Notes: generated by a model from the sequence alone, not told the origin. Positions 1-11,133 are shown, counted from the stretch's first letter. The stretch is 64,000 nucleotides of DNA from Lachnospiraceae bacterium (GCA_015056815.1 SVFN01000022.1:1-64000); one strand, 5' to 3'. A program made the numbers and translations.

Positions 1-33
1 GCATAACAGTATAATTCTTGAGATTTTACACAG

Positions 34-62
34 AAAAATCCCGCACAGATGTGCGGGACTTT
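34..62 (-). terminator. Terminator of the pilus operon
   Basis: On the minus strand a GC-rich stem (GTCCCGCAC paired with GTGCGGGAT around a short loop) is followed by a T run. It lies about 70 bases past the stop of the last pilus-operon gene, so it probably ends that transcript. Confidence 0.75.
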
Positions 63-76
63 GTCGACAGTCTGAA

Positions 77-105
77 ACGCAACACACAAGATGTTGCGTC
101 TTTTT
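77..105 (+). terminator. Possible second terminator hairpin
   Basis: Inverted repeat ACGCAAC/GTTGCGT with a 9-base loop, followed by CTTTTTG on the plus strand. It could end a plus-strand transcript entering from the left of the window, or act as a first stop for the minus-strand operon. No plus-strand gene is visible to its left. Confidence 0.4.
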
Positions 106-131
106 GTTATTTTGTTTCTGGAATCATACCC

Positions 132-3100
132 TTAATCAAGTTTCAAAAGATCCACTTTTGTAATGTCAAGTTTACCATATCCGACATAAGGATTCTCCTC
201 AATGATCGTTGCTCCAAAGGTTGTCTTATTTTCAAAGAATGTCTTTGATTCCGCATAGATGGAAAGGACACCCTTATCATTCAGATAAGCCAACGGCAGA
301 TACATCATATACATCTTACCGCTTCTAAGATCGGAAGCTACCTTCACACTGCCATCCTCATTTAAGAACATCTCATGCGGTATCTCATGATTCGGATCCG
401 CAGGATCATACATCTTGATCGTCAGTCTGACCACATTGCGATCTATACCGTCAATCGTCCTCTTTTGTACCACCTGAGTCGAATTATCTGACATTATAAA
501 GTTTGTCCCTACTGCCTCTTTTACTTCCAGCCAGAAAGTAACTGACATATGTTTGATACCCTTCTTAAAGTTGGAATCCGTTGTTCTAAAGTAAACCGCA
601 GTCTTATCTTTGTCAGCCACATGGTCGTTTACATTCGGATCTACAAACTTATACTCGTAATCATTCTTCGTCTTATTGTAGATAATAGAAGAATCCACAC
701 TTGCAGTCGCATTTCCATCATCATCCAGTTTCTTTGTCACCGTGCTGTCATAAGGTATCGCTACATTCTTTAACTCATTAGAAGTCGAATACTGTGTCTC
801 AAAGAACTTCACTTCCGGTGCCTGCTCAGCAGCCGTATAAGCTGCCAACAACGTATTGATAAACAGCTTGATCTCCTCTTCCTGAGTGATCTCACCATGT
901 CCGGCTCCGGTATAAGTCACATTACCTTTGTTATAAATGTAGTAGTTATTGATACCGTCACCCGGTGTCGCGCTGTAGAATGCTGTCGGGAAGATCGAAT
1001 CACTCATTCGTACCTTACTATCTTTATTTTTTGACAATACATACCATACCGACAAATCGGAATTGCCATCCTGATCCGCATCTGACTCAATGTTGAGCTG
1101 ATAATACTGCGCATGCGATCTGGAAGTCTGGAATGACTTCGCAATATGATACGGATACTCGGTCAACCGACCGCTGTTGAGCTGATCGATATACCATTCG
1201 CCCTGAATGTTATTCACATTCGCAAGTGGTGAGTACGAACCTTTCAAAGCATTATTGGAACCTCCCGGATAACGTAACTGAATAGCATCTGAAAATCCCT
1301 GTGTCGCCCTTGAAAGCACCGTTCTTTCAGTATCCGGCATATAAGCCACCTGATAACCGCTTCTTTCCGCTTCCTGCCCGGCCTTGTTCCATCTTGCATC
1401 CGCATCTGTGGCCGCATCATTCCATGGATAGCTTCCATGCCCATCACCTTTTTTGAGCTGCTGCAATCCTGAAGTAACGCCATAACGATCCATACCGAAT
1501 ACATCACGGAGGTTCTTAGCCTGACTGTAAGTATTACTGTACATCAAGAAGTCGTGACACAATAATACCGGTCTTCCGGTCTCGGCGAATTTACGGATCG
1601 ACTGCTGAGCATACGCATCCGTCACATATTTTGCAGGCCATGCATCACCGAATCCAAGCAGAAGCATATCAACACCTTTTCCTGCACCCGGATATTTTGT
1701 TTCAAAATTATAGGAATTATAGAATCCCATTGCATCTTCTTTGTAACCACTGTCTACATATTGCTGTACAAAGGTCTTCATCGGTAATGAAATAACCTTC
1801 ACATCGTAATCCGCCAGGTTTTCAATGAAAACACCAAATCGATTATTATATTTGCCTTCATTTAAAATATCATTCTGTAAATTGTTCTGGTTATCATAAA
1901 GCATAATCTGAAGGATCTTAATCACTTCCTTCTTCTTAGCCTTTACGCAGGTATAACCGATTTCATTTGTCTGAATGCGTGAGTCGGATGACAATTCTGC
2001 TCTTAAGCACCAGGGGATGATACCCATGTAAGTACTCGGCACTTCTCTCTTCAGCTTATATGCTACACCTTCCTCTAACTGATATCTTCCATCCTCATCC
2101 GTATCCATCTCACGCCCTGTAGCAGCTTCCGTTACCACAGCATCATCGCATTCCTCATCGTTTGAATACTTACCGTCCGAATTGACATCCACATACAGAC
2201 GTATATTATACTTATAATTTGTATTGGATGCCGATACACCTGAGATGGTAAACTCGTACTCAAGATTCGTCGTTCCATCTTCATCCGGCTCCAGATAAGT
2301 AACCGTTTCCGGATTGATAACGGTTCTGTTGGTATTCGTTTTATCTTTTACTGTCTTTAACTCATAAGTATACGCTGTCGGCATTGCAGAAATATCCAAA
2401 TACAACTTCGGTGTATTCAAATACCCGTAAATCGTCTCCCAGGATGTCAGATTACGCTCTACATCACTCTCGCTGATAAAGTTCTCATATTTGTTGGAAG
2501 AAATACGCGAATCGTTTAATGCCATATTCGTACCTTCCACTACATATTTGCCGGTATCCCCATTATAAGTATGATGTAATGCATACTGGAACAACTCATA
2601 CATTTTTGAAGAGTTATCAATACGGCCTCGATCCCATTTCGTCGTATTATTACCCACATCACGACGCGTCGGGTTAACGCAATAAGAATTACCACTCTTA
2701 TCCGCACACATCAGATCGCCGGCAACAACAATCGGATGTCCCGCATCCAGATACACCTTTAACTGCTCTAATTTTTCTGTGTTTAAATCAATACCGGAAT
2801 ATCTGGTTTCCTTTACACTATATTCATTTTCCGTATCCAGATAGACACCGATCTTTTCAACCGGAGTGTTCGAATACTTTCCACCGTCTGAATTCATTAC
2901 ATGCAGATCTCCGATATTGTAATAAACCATACCGGTCATAGCGGTGTCATTATATTTTGTAATAGTGTACTTTACTTCTTTATCATTTACAATATCCCAG
3001 GATTTCGCATCCGTCATATAATTATGATAGTAAATATTCTTTTTGCTGTCTGAATGATTGATATTGGAATAAAACTGTGATCCAATATATATCATATCGT

Positions 3101-5360
3101 ATTTCTCACCAATATTTTCATTACGGCATACGAATTCACTTACCGTCATACTGTCAAAGCTTACATAACCCTGCTTGCCTTCTTCCACCCATTCCGGATT
3201 GATATAATCATGAATAAACTTATCTCTGTTATTCTGTACCGCCTTCTTACAGAAATCGTACTGATCGCTTTCCATATTGTACGCGTTATACTTAAACGCT
3301 GCCGTAGGCTGTATCTCAAGTACGGAAATGGAAGATTTCACAAAGGATACATTATCTCCATTCGTACTCAAAATGTACTGGATCACTAAGGCAGGTGTCA
3401 CGACATCATCTGCGATCGCGAAATCCGTATGTACAGAGTTATTGTTCTGAATATACGCATAAACACTTCCAAACGCCTCGGAATATACCGACTCTTTATA
3501 GGAAGAAGCAAAATCACCGTTTAAGAACAGGTCATGTGCATCTACCATGGATTTCGAATTTTTGAACAGATCTCTGTAATGATCATATACATACACATTA
3601 CCGGTAACAAAGTTACCTTTTACACCGGTCAGAATGCTTGCCCGCATATTTTCGAAGAAAGAAGCATCCTTTAATAAAGCATTTACATCTGATATCGCAC
3701 CTGTGTTGATATTAAAATACTTTGTATAATTACTGTTTGCAGCCGGTACGCCTTTTTGATCCGCCTGCCATAATAAGGCTGCCAACTTATCGATATTATT
3801 GCTGTCTGACGTGATCGGATTCCCCGAGCAGCTGTCATAATCCATGATCAAAGCTTTGTGTCCGATCACATTGTTATTATAGAGTGCCATAAATGCACTC
3901 TCTTTCAGATCAGCCTTAGCTGTATAAAACGCTGACGATGTGCCGGAAATATAAATCAAATTGGCAGATGTAATATCGGACTCTTCTACATCGCTTGCTT
4001 TGATCGTATTCACTGTGATATTGATTCCGGAGAATCTGTCACCGAATACGAATGCTTTAAACCAGTCAGAATTATAAAACTTCGCATTCTGATTTGTAAT
4101 ATAGTAGGATGTCACCTGTGAGAATCCCCAATAGCGGCCATTTTCATCCGGTGTAAAATCCAGATTACCATCCATCGTATCGCCACAGTAGATTACACCA
4201 TCCGGTAACGGATTGTATGCTAATGTGTTACCGGAAACCGTATTACCCTTGCGGTAATACGCTAATGACCAGTCTGTCGGCACCTGTGTATCCGTATCCA
4301 TGACCGGTAAAAACTGATTCAGATAATAAGAATAATTTCTGTTAAACGCATCCGCTCCCAGATTTCTGAACGTATCATTGGACTGATCCAGTACCGGACG
4401 CTCATCAACCGTCGGCTCTACATCCTGTTGTTGAACAGGCTCTCCACTCTCTAACGAATCATCCAGAGTCACCTCTTCCGTTCCGACTGCTGCGGTCCTC
4501 TCAAAAGAGTTGGCACTTACGCTTTCACTTGAATCATCCGTATTCTGATCACTTCCATCATTGGAAGTATCTGTATTTGAATCTGTGTTATCCTGATCAT
4601 TCTGATCATCATCCGTATCCTGATCATCGATCGTATAATGTGCCGCAGCATCCGTATCCCCTTCCGGATTAACCGCTGCCGCTCCTCTGTAATAGATATA
4701 ACCGTCATCTCCGAGAATATATCCCACTTCCAGTTTGTAAGCGCCTTTATTCTCAACATTCTGCGCATAATTTCCGTATGCAAATGTATACTTGTTATCC
4801 GGAACCGCCTCACTTAAGTCATTCGGTGTAAACCCTTCCGTAAAGATCGGCTGTGTACCATTCCAGTTTGCATAGACAGGATAATCTACCTGCTGTGTTG
4901 TATGACCGCCGACGGTTACTCCGGTTTTCTTAACAATACCAAGTAAACGCATCTCCAAAAGGGCATCCATACGCTCTTTACGGCTTACGGATTCCGAACT
5001 GATCGCATCTCGGTACCAGTTCCACTGACCGGAATTGGAAAAACGATTAAAGTATCCGGATACCATGGCATCCCAGGGTTCCTGGGCATCGTTATTCTTT
5101 TTCACGAATGCACCCATCTCCTGATACTCTCTGTCATCTGTCTCCGGAACGATCTCTAAGATCGTAAATTTGTTCTTGACATTGGCATCGGTAGAACTTG
5201 TAATATTGGTCAGATAATCATTCATTGAACTAAGAATACCGGTGGCCGCTTCCGCTTCCAACTCCGTATTCGCTGTCTGACCGATCACAATGGCAGCCGC
5301 CATAGCGGCCCCGATTCCACCAACGATCAATTTTTTGTGTTTGTTCCATAAATTTTTCAT
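132..5360 (-). CDS. Large secreted protein at the end of the type IV pilus operon, candidate pilus-tip adhesin
   Basis: A 1742-residue protein with a lysine-rich start and a hydrophobic segment at residues 11-28, a normal Sec signal rather than a prepilin leader. An Asp/Asn/Ser-rich linker lies near residues 240-290; the rest is a series of extracellular-looking segments with no recognised catalytic motif. From memory it resembles secreted Lachnospiraceae proteins carrying DUF5057; that is a family resemblance, not a search result. It is the last gene of the operon, 73 bases after a prepilin gene, with a weak ribosome site (GGTGA). Position and size suggest a PilY1-like tip or adhesin subunit carried by the minor pilins, which is inference. 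There is no transmembrane anchor or LPXTG motif at the C-terminus, so retention at the surface would need pilus binding. Confidence 0.6.
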   Translation of the reverse strand: MKNLWNKHKKLIVGGIGAAMAAAIVIGQTANTELEAEAATGILSSMNDYLTNITSSTDANVKNKFTILEIVPETDDREYQEMGAFVKKNNDAQEPWDAMVSGYFNRFSNSGQWNWYRDAISSESVSRKERMDALLEMRLLGIVKKTGVTVGGHTTQQVDYPVYANWNGTQPIFTEGFTPNDLSEAVPDNKYTFAYGNYAQNVENKGAYKLEVGYILGDDGYIYYRGAAAVNPEGDTDAAAHYTIDDQDTDDDQNDQDNTDSNTDTSNDGSDQNTDDSSESVSANSFERTAAVGTEEVTLDDSLESGEPVQQQDVEPTVDERPVLDQSNDTFRNLGADAFNRNYSYYLNQFLPVMDTDTQVPTDWSLAYYRKGNTVSGNTLAYNPLPDGVIYCGDTMDGNLDFTPDENGRYWGFSQVTSYYITNQNAKFYNSDWFKAFVFGDRFSGINITVNTIKASDVEESDITSANLIYISGTSSAFYTAKADLKESAFMALYNNNVIGHKALIMDYDSCSGNPITSDSNNIDKLAALLWQADQKGVPAANSNYTKYFNINTGAISDVNALLKDASFFENMRASILTGVKGNFVTGNVYVYDHYRDLFKNSKSMVDAHDLFLNGDFASSYKESVYSEAFGSVYAYIQNNNSVHTDFAIADDVVTPALVIQYILSTNGDNVSFVKSSISVLEIQPTAAFKYNAYNMESDQYDFCKKAVQNNRDKFIHDYINPEWVEEGKQGYVSFDSMTVSEFVCRNENIGEKYDMIYIGSQFYSNINHSDSKKNIYYHNYMTDAKSWDIVNDKEVKYTITKYNDTAMTGMVYYNIGDLHVMNSDGGKYSNTPVEKIGVYLDTENEYSVKETRYSGIDLNTEKLEQLKVYLDAGHPIVVAGDLMCADKSGNSYCVNPTRRDVGNNTTKWDRGRIDNSSKMYELFQYALHHTYNGDTGKYVVEGTNMALNDSRISSNKYENFISESDVERNLTSWETIYGYLNTPKLYLDISAMPTAYTYELKTVKDKTNTNRTVINPETVTYLEPDEDGTTNLEYEFTISGVSASNTNYKYNIRLYVDVNSDGKYSNDEECDDAVVTEAATGREMDTDEDGRYQLEEGVAYKLKREVPSTYMGIIPWCLRAELSSDSRIQTNEIGYTCVKAKKKEVIKILQIMLYDNQNNLQNDILNEGKYNNRFGVFIENLADYDVKVISLPMKTFVQQYVDSGYKEDAMGFYNSYNFETKYPGAGKGVDMLLLGFGDAWPAKYVTDAYAQQSIRKFAETGRPVLLCHDFLMYSNTYSQAKNLRDVFGMDRYGVTSGLQQLKKGDGHGSYPWNDAATDADARWNKAGQEAERSGYQVAYMPDTERTVLSRATQGFSDAIQLRYPGGSNNALKGSYSPLANVNNIQGEWYIDQLNSGRLTEYPYHIAKSFQTSRSHAQYYQLNIESDADQDGNSDLSVWYVLSKNKDSKVRMSDSIFPTAFYSATPGDGINNYYIYNKGNVTYTGAGHGEITQEEEIKLFINTLLAAYTAAEQAPEVKFFETQYSTSNELKNVAIPYDSTVTKKLDDDGNATASVDSSIIYNKTKNDYEYKFVDPNVNDHVADKDKTAVYFRTTDSNFKKGIKHMSVTFWLEVKEAVGTNFIMSDNSTQVVQKRTIDGIDRNVVRLTIKMYDPADPNHEIPHEMFLNEDGSVKVASDLRSGKMYMMYLPLAYLNDKGVLSIYAESKTFFENKTTFGATIIEENPYVGYGKLDITKVDLLKLD

Positions 5361-5433
5361 ACTTCATTCACCACTTTCAAATGAATATCAGCTTGCCCGG
5401 TTACCGCCTGCCTCATGCAGGCATCTACAGTCT

Positions 5434-8043
5434 TTACTGCTCCTGCCAGTAATGATAGGTTACGTTATAAATATATGTTACATTATTGTACTTCATAAAG
5501 GTACCCATCTTACCACTATTGGTTGCCTTTTGCCAAAGTTTTACCGTAATATTGGAAGGGCCGAAATCCTTGTACTCTTTTTCGGAGGTTGTAAGAGTAA
5601 TCTTATTTCCCTTAGAATCTTTAAACATTGAAGAATCCGGAGCAGGTGCAAAAACATTTGCTCCCTGCACATTCGCAATATATACATTAAAATCTGTATA
5701 AGAATTCGGATGCGGTGAAACCTTATTCTGCTCATTATCCAACAGATAAAACTCATTTAAACAAACTCTTAACGGAATTGCTTCGAGCGGATAGTAACGG
5801 GAAACTTTATCACTGGAAGCTCTCAAGGTAACTACACCATTATCCACCAGTTTGGTTCTGGAACCAAGACTGCTTGTCAATGATGCTGACAGGTAGGAAT
5901 TGCCTGACGCCCCGCCCAGTGCTATATTATCACCACGATCCTTCGGCTCCTTATCAGAAAAATTCACATAAACACCAATATCTTCTCTTTTCAAGATATT
6001 AAAACTCTGCAGATAGAATCTAAGTGCAGTTGAATTTCCCTTAGAAACCACAATATTATGTCCGTTCGGATAAATCGCATTGGTAGTACTGATCTTACGC
6101 ATCGCCTCCAGATCTGCCGTATCCAGATCTGCCGCACTCGTGATATTATGCGTATTATTATAAGTATGAATATTGTTCAACAGTTCCGCAGTCGTCTTAT
6201 ACATCGTGACCGCCGGGAAGTAAAAATGCGTCGTGGTCGGTCCCTCTGCACTGTAATCGATACCGCCGCCATTCATATAATCCATCTCAGCACGCATCTG
6301 TCCACCGCTGATCTCTCCATAGAAGTACTTAATCCTATCCTGCTCGGAATTGTACTTCAGACTCGGACTGTCTCCACCAAAGAACAGATAGTAATTATTG
6401 GTGATCTCAAAAGCCGCTCTGGATACAGCATCGTAATTCGGTACATCATATACCCATGCCTTATAAATCTTTACAGGTTCAAAATTTCCATACCCATATG
6501 TCAGGAAATACGCAGCCAGGTCAATATCTACACCCCTGGCAAAAACTTTATTACCGTTACTGTCCTGTGCTCCTCTGACTCTGAATTCCAAAGTATCTCT
6601 GACCGATCTGTCAAATTCTGAAACAGCAGTCACTCGAAACTGTGCATTCAGACCCGCTTTCGTTCCAAGTGTCATGGAGCATGTTTTTCCATTTGTGATC
6701 ACAGAAGCGATCTGAGAAGCATTCGTGTAAGAAGACAGCTTCTTATACGAATCGGAAGAACCATTTCGATATTCTATATACCAATGAACTCCTTTAAATT
6801 CATCCTCAAGATTCCATCCGTCCACAGCAGCACTCATGATCACACGGCCGTTACGTCTTGCTGTCATAGAAGAAATATTGGTTGTTTCATCCAGCTCTGC
6901 ACTTAACCCCTCTTCATGTGAAAGGCTGATGCCGGTTGCTTTTCGTACGATCACTTCTCCTTTTCCGCTGATACCATCCTGTGCGGTAGCGGTAACATAG
7001 AAAGATTTCTTTTTTAACATTGATCCGTCATCATCCAAAACCAGTGTCGGTCTCGGGTTACCGGATAGCGTTACCGCCGATCCTGTCACATCCTCTGTCA
7101 AAAAGGAAGCTCCGGTATCTTTGTCCGGTAAGATCGTCCATTTCAGTTCAGTGATCTCTGCATTACTCGGTCTTCCCACTGCCAGATAATCAATGGTTTT
7201 TAACCTCGGCGCACCCATACCATCTTTTTTCATAAAATCATAGGTCGGATCATCCTGAATCTTATATGCATAAATATCGGTTGTATCATAAACCTGATTC
7301 TCGATCACGTTTGCAAACTTCTTTGCCGGCATAACCGTCAGACTGGTAAGTTTCACATCATCAGTATCGTCCACTCTGGATCCTTTGTTGATCTCAATGT
7401 GATTACGGACATTTACCTGATAGGTTCCCTTGATCTCCTTGCCATTCTTTTCATAAGTCAGTTCAAACCAGATAATATGCTCTTTCTCAAAACGATCTGT
7501 CTTAACATCAAAATCCTTTACATGATCCGCAAGTACCTGTCCTGCTCCTTCATTGTATTTCGTAAAGTCCGTCTTGTCTTCATTTAAATAAGATTCATAG
7601 TAATAAATCTTATTATCATTCTGATTCAGAACCAGCAGATAACGTTCGTCTTTATTAGTAACCTGAAGAACATAATGAAGATGCTCCGGATCCTTACTAC
7701 CAATAGATTCTTTAGCAACAGAATAACTTTCAAAGTAATCTTCGATCGGATGAATATCAAACTTATTTCCGGTGTCCTGACTCTTATACGCCGGTGCATA
7801 ATCGATCGTATTGGAACAATCAATGATCCTCTCCGATATACCGTTTGCCACTACCTGTGCTTCCGCCTGCATCGTTGCTTCCGTATTTACCTTTGTATAA
7901 GTTCTGGAGCTGGTATTCATCATAGTAGCCACTGTCAAGGATACTACTCCCAGAATTCCAACCGCTGCCAGGAATTCTACCAAGGTAAAGCCTTTATTGT
8001 CCTTTTTTTTCCCTAACAGTCTTTCCTTCAGATTCTTCTTCAT
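5434..8043 (-). CDS. Very large minor prepilin (PilW-like N-terminus)
   Basis: 869 residues. The N-terminus carries a class III prepilin leader: a basic stretch with KKKDNKG, then FTLVEF and a hydrophobic helix to about residue 40, with Glu at +5 of the mature protein. The prepilin peptidase encoded in the same operon should cut after Gly. Ordinary PilW-like proteins are 200-350 residues; this one has some 800 residues of additional beta-rich, Ig-like extracellular sequence, including serial Thr/Ser/Asn-rich segments. The other minor pilin genes lie immediately upstream (37-base gap to the 185-residue prepilin). Likely role: a minor pilin at the pilus tip carrying a bulky binding domain. The prepilin call is secure; the large domain is not recognised. 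Confidence 0.8.
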   Translation of the reverse strand: MKKNLKERLLGKKKDNKGFTLVEFLAAVGILGVVSLTVATMMNTSSRTYTKVNTEATMQAEAQVVANGISERIIDCSNTIDYAPAYKSQDTGNKFDIHPIEDYFESYSVAKESIGSKDPEHLHYVLQVTNKDERYLLVLNQNDNKIYYYESYLNEDKTDFTKYNEGAGQVLADHVKDFDVKTDRFEKEHIIWFELTYEKNGKEIKGTYQVNVRNHIEINKGSRVDDTDDVKLTSLTVMPAKKFANVIENQVYDTTDIYAYKIQDDPTYDFMKKDGMGAPRLKTIDYLAVGRPSNAEITELKWTILPDKDTGASFLTEDVTGSAVTLSGNPRPTLVLDDDGSMLKKKSFYVTATAQDGISGKGEVIVRKATGISLSHEEGLSAELDETTNISSMTARRNGRVIMSAAVDGWNLEDEFKGVHWYIEYRNGSSDSYKKLSSYTNASQIASVITNGKTCSMTLGTKAGLNAQFRVTAVSEFDRSVRDTLEFRVRGAQDSNGNKVFARGVDIDLAAYFLTYGYGNFEPVKIYKAWVYDVPNYDAVSRAAFEITNNYYLFFGGDSPSLKYNSEQDRIKYFYGEISGGQMRAEMDYMNGGGIDYSAEGPTTTHFYFPAVTMYKTTAELLNNIHTYNNTHNITSAADLDTADLEAMRKISTTNAIYPNGHNIVVSKGNSTALRFYLQSFNILKREDIGVYVNFSDKEPKDRGDNIALGGASGNSYLSASLTSSLGSRTKLVDNGVVTLRASSDKVSRYYPLEAIPLRVCLNEFYLLDNEQNKVSPHPNSYTDFNVYIANVQGANVFAPAPDSSMFKDSKGNKITLTTSEKEYKDFGPSNITVKLWQKATNSGKMGTFMKYNNVTYIYNVTYHYWQEQ

Positions 8044-8080
8044 AACTGAACCTCGCTTTCGCTCAAATCCCTATTCCCGC

Positions 8081-8638
8081 TTAATTGATCTTGCCGGTCA
8101 TCGTCTGTATTGTGATTTCTCTCTTGCTTTTACCTTCTTCAATCACAAACCCTCCAAGCATCTTACCGCCATACCCATCATCCGGAAGGATCGCTCCTGT
8201 GCTTCTGTTAAAAGCAATTCTCATGGTCTCACCATCTGTCATGTAAGTTTCAAGCGGAGTTGCCGAATAAGATCCCGGTGACATCATCTTAATTTTCAAC
8301 TTCGTCCTATTCCCTTTTGAAATAAGCTCTTCCGTCACAAGTTCCGGCTTTCCATCTGTTTTTTTGGGCAGATAAGTTCTGGCATAAACCTGATTGTTTT
8401 TATATACGATTTCCATATAAGTATCAGCTTTTGATGTCGTCGTCAGATTCGTACGTGATTTGGTAAGACAATCCATTTTAACAGACTCAATTGCTGATTG
8501 CATCTTATCTTTGCATTGTCTGGTATTGTAAGTATTGATCAATCCCATATTCCTGGCACCAATACTAATAATAATTCCCAATATTCCAACAATCACAACC
8601 ATTTCCACAAGAGAAAATCCCTTATTATCATTTTTCAT
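8081..8638 (-). CDS. Minor prepilin, FimT/GspH-like
   Basis: 185 residues, the only minor pilin of normal size here. The leader is very short (MKNDNKG), followed by FSLVEM and a hydrophobic helix (VVIVGILGIIISIGA) with Glu at +5. The body has two cysteines near the N-terminus (QCKDKM and DCLTKS) and the compact layout of FimT/GspH pseudopilins. It sits 14 bases after the GspK/PilX-like gene and before the 869-residue prepilin, as expected for a minor-pilin set that primes pilus assembly. Secretion is by the type IV pilus machinery after cleavage and N-methylation by the operon's prepilin peptidase. Confidence 0.8.
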   Translation of the reverse strand: MKNDNKGFSLVEMVVIVGILGIIISIGARNMGLINTYNTRQCKDKMQSAIESVKMDCLTKSRTNLTTTSKADTYMEIVYKNNQVYARTYLPKKTDGKPELVTEELISKGNRTKLKIKMMSPGSYSATPLETYMTDGETMRIAFNRSTGAILPDDGYGGKMLGGFVIEEGKSKREITIQTMTGKIN

Positions 8639-8652
8639 ACAAACGCCCCCGT

Positions 8653-11133
8653 TTATTTCTTCGTCCAGTTGCTATATTGGATCAGATCGCCTACTTTCAC
8701 ATAATTGCTCTTTCTGGCCTCTTCTGTATCCTCTGTCTCTTCGCCTGCTTTCCCGGACACTCCCGGCACATTCACATAGGCATTACCATTTCTGAAAAGC
8801 TGATAGAAATAATCATCGTCATTTTTTGCTCTCATCGCCGCAAGTACAGCATCATCATTATACAAAATGTGGTTACATGTCGGAGCTATTGTAATGTTCC
8901 CGCCTGAAATGATCAATCCTTCAAACTGTGGAATCGTAACTCTTATGTCGCCGCTTGCCACGATAATATTGTAATCTTCATAAGTTGCACTCAGATCAAA
9001 AGGCGTTGAACTTCCTTCGTTATCAATTGCAAAAGCCTTAAAGATTTTTGTTCCAACCGTTCTTGTATAGGTAGTTCCTGATGCAGATACCTTTGAATCA
9101 AATTTGGCCGAATCTATCAGGTTATTATATACATCTCTGCTTAACTGCTCTGCGGTCAGACTGCTTTCAGCCATTGTCAAAAAATGTGTTAATCCGTTAA
9201 AACTTGATTGATACTGAGCTCTTAATTCCTGCGTCCCCTGGAAGCCATCCGGATCAGCAATCTCCGCCGGATAAGTACTCTTCTTTAATTTAATATCCGT
9301 ACCATCATATAGGATCGCATTACCGCCAAGACTTAACAGTCCCTCCGATTCAATATCCGGATTTAAAATCAATTCACTCAGATAAGACTTTGCATACTGC
9401 TCAATCGTATCCGGATCCGCCTCATAATAATCCTGGAAGAACTGATCCGCCTGTCTGTCCGAATCAAACATCAGATAATAATAAACCAAAATGGAGCCAT
9501 TTACCTTACGGAATACCGGTCTGTAGCTGACACCATAAGCAGCCTGCAAGGACTTTTCCATTTTTTCAAAGGTCTTACCAAGATCAACAACTCTGTATTT
9601 CAGATTCGTAGAATAAACCGGATTACCGGAATCATCCGTGCCTGTTGCAATATAGGTCGTAGTATATTTAAGATATTCATCATAGGTTAATGGATTTTTG
9701 GCCAAAACCTGCTCTCCGGTCTCATTGTCATAACACATACATTCCGTCGGCACCATGTAAAGAAGCTGATCACTCTTCATGGCAATGGACTGACCTAATA
9801 CAACATCCTCTTCGTTTTTTTCATATTCATCTTTCGGATCATTATAGTAATCATCCGGATTTAACGTGGCATCTGCCAAATCTTCGATATAACTGCTCTC
9901 CGCCTTTGCATTTGCATCATAATGCATAGCTCCGACATAAGCATGACCGGATAACATCAACTGGGTCAGGTCACTCATATCGATTCTGGTCTTAGCACCA
10001 TTGACCAGGATAGAACTGCTTAGAGAAGCCGAATTGGTAGCATCCCCAAATCCAATATAAGAACCACTTAATTTTACGTTTGAACCATGACCATTAAAAT
10101 CTGTACCATCGAGATTCAAGTCATCCTGTACATAAATCTTTCCGTCCAGATCCAGATCTCCGGTCTGTGTATTAATATCACGCACCCAAATATCCGGTTT
10201 ACCGGTGGCATCATTTTCAATCCCACCGATTTTATAAATCTTTCCACTTTCGATCAAAGCACGGTTCTGAGAATTCACAGAATTGGCAGCCACAAAAAAC
10301 TCTTTCGGCTCAGCATCTGCTTTTAAATCATCATCTTTAAAAATAAAACTCATCTTTGATCCTTTTCCGGACGCATAGATACCATCTTTTCCACCGTACA
10401 CACTACCTGCAATATCAACTGTCATACCTCCGACTTCTTTCTCCAATTTGTTGTTCGCAACCAATGAGAACATCTGAAGGTCGGGTTTTGAGCTATTTGC
10501 AGAGAATTCCAGATCCGGAATCTTAATCACGATATCTGTTTCTATGATTGAAACATAACCTTTCTCATTGATATAGGTAACACGAAGTCCCTTTAAGGTA
10601 ATGATGTCTTCATCCTCCACATACCAGTTTGCCATCGCATCCCCTGTATTGGTAAGCTCCAGATATGCACCAAATTTACCTGTCGTATCTCCATATGATC
10701 CATCCGTTGCCGTATAACGAGGTGTTGTTGTCCAGTAGCTGATAAGATGATTGATAAAATCCTCTCGTTTCTGGGCACCCGGATTGCAGATTTTCTTAAA
10801 CAGATCGCAAAACTCTGTCTGGAAATTTGCCTTTCTATTCTCATCCGTCACTTTTGCCGCAGATTTCATGACATCCGTATAAGCATTCGTCATGATCATA
10901 GAAATATCGGACTGTAATCCAGCATTGATCTCATCCAAAGCTGATTCAGCCGTATAGAATGTTGCTTTAGCCTGTCTGTCCGCCCCCTTCATCTTAAAAT
11001 TGACATAGGAACTGTACATTAACATCGCAACCAACATTCCTGCAAACGCAATTGCAAGAATTACCACTACAATTGCGGAACCCTTATCATCTGTCTTTTT
11101 CATATGAAATCTGTCCAGTATACGTTTCAACAT
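8653..11133 (-). CDS. PilX/GspK-like tip minor prepilin, oversized
   Basis: 826 residues from the chosen ATG, which has an AGAGAGG ribosome site at good spacing. A longer frame starting at 11175 would overlap the upstream gene and lacks such a site. The leader ends KKTDDKG and the mature protein starts SAIVVVILAIAFAGM: the usual Glu at +5 is absent, as in GspK/PilX tip pseudopilins. The first 100 residues after the helix (ATFYTAESALDEI) match the PilX pattern. The remaining 700 residues are extracellular and much longer than in classical PilX/GspK; the middle has beta-solenoid-like Gly/Asn/Asp-rich stretches. Role: initiates the pilus tip together with the neighbouring minor pilins. Function of the large domain unknown. 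Confidence 0.8.
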   Translation of the reverse strand: MLKRILDRFHMKKTDDKGSAIVVVILAIAFAGMLVAMLMYSSYVNFKMKGADRQAKATFYTAESALDEINAGLQSDISMIMTNAYTDVMKSAAKVTDENRKANFQTEFCDLFKKICNPGAQKREDFINHLISYWTTTPRYTATDGSYGDTTGKFGAYLELTNTGDAMANWYVEDEDIITLKGLRVTYINEKGYVSIIETDIVIKIPDLEFSANSSKPDLQMFSLVANNKLEKEVGGMTVDIAGSVYGGKDGIYASGKGSKMSFIFKDDDLKADAEPKEFFVAANSVNSQNRALIESGKIYKIGGIENDATGKPDIWVRDINTQTGDLDLDGKIYVQDDLNLDGTDFNGHGSNVKLSGSYIGFGDATNSASLSSSILVNGAKTRIDMSDLTQLMLSGHAYVGAMHYDANAKAESSYIEDLADATLNPDDYYNDPKDEYEKNEEDVVLGQSIAMKSDQLLYMVPTECMCYDNETGEQVLAKNPLTYDEYLKYTTTYIATGTDDSGNPVYSTNLKYRVVDLGKTFEKMEKSLQAAYGVSYRPVFRKVNGSILVYYYLMFDSDRQADQFFQDYYEADPDTIEQYAKSYLSELILNPDIESEGLLSLGGNAILYDGTDIKLKKSTYPAEIADPDGFQGTQELRAQYQSSFNGLTHFLTMAESSLTAEQLSRDVYNNLIDSAKFDSKVSASGTTYTRTVGTKIFKAFAIDNEGSSTPFDLSATYEDYNIIVASGDIRVTIPQFEGLIISGGNITIAPTCNHILYNDDAVLAAMRAKNDDDYFYQLFRNGNAYVNVPGVSGKAGEETEDTEEARKSNYVKVGDLIQYSNWTKK

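Noticed and set aside
6058-6621. 187-codon plus-strand frame
   Set aside because: Antisense shadow inside the 869-residue prepilin gene.
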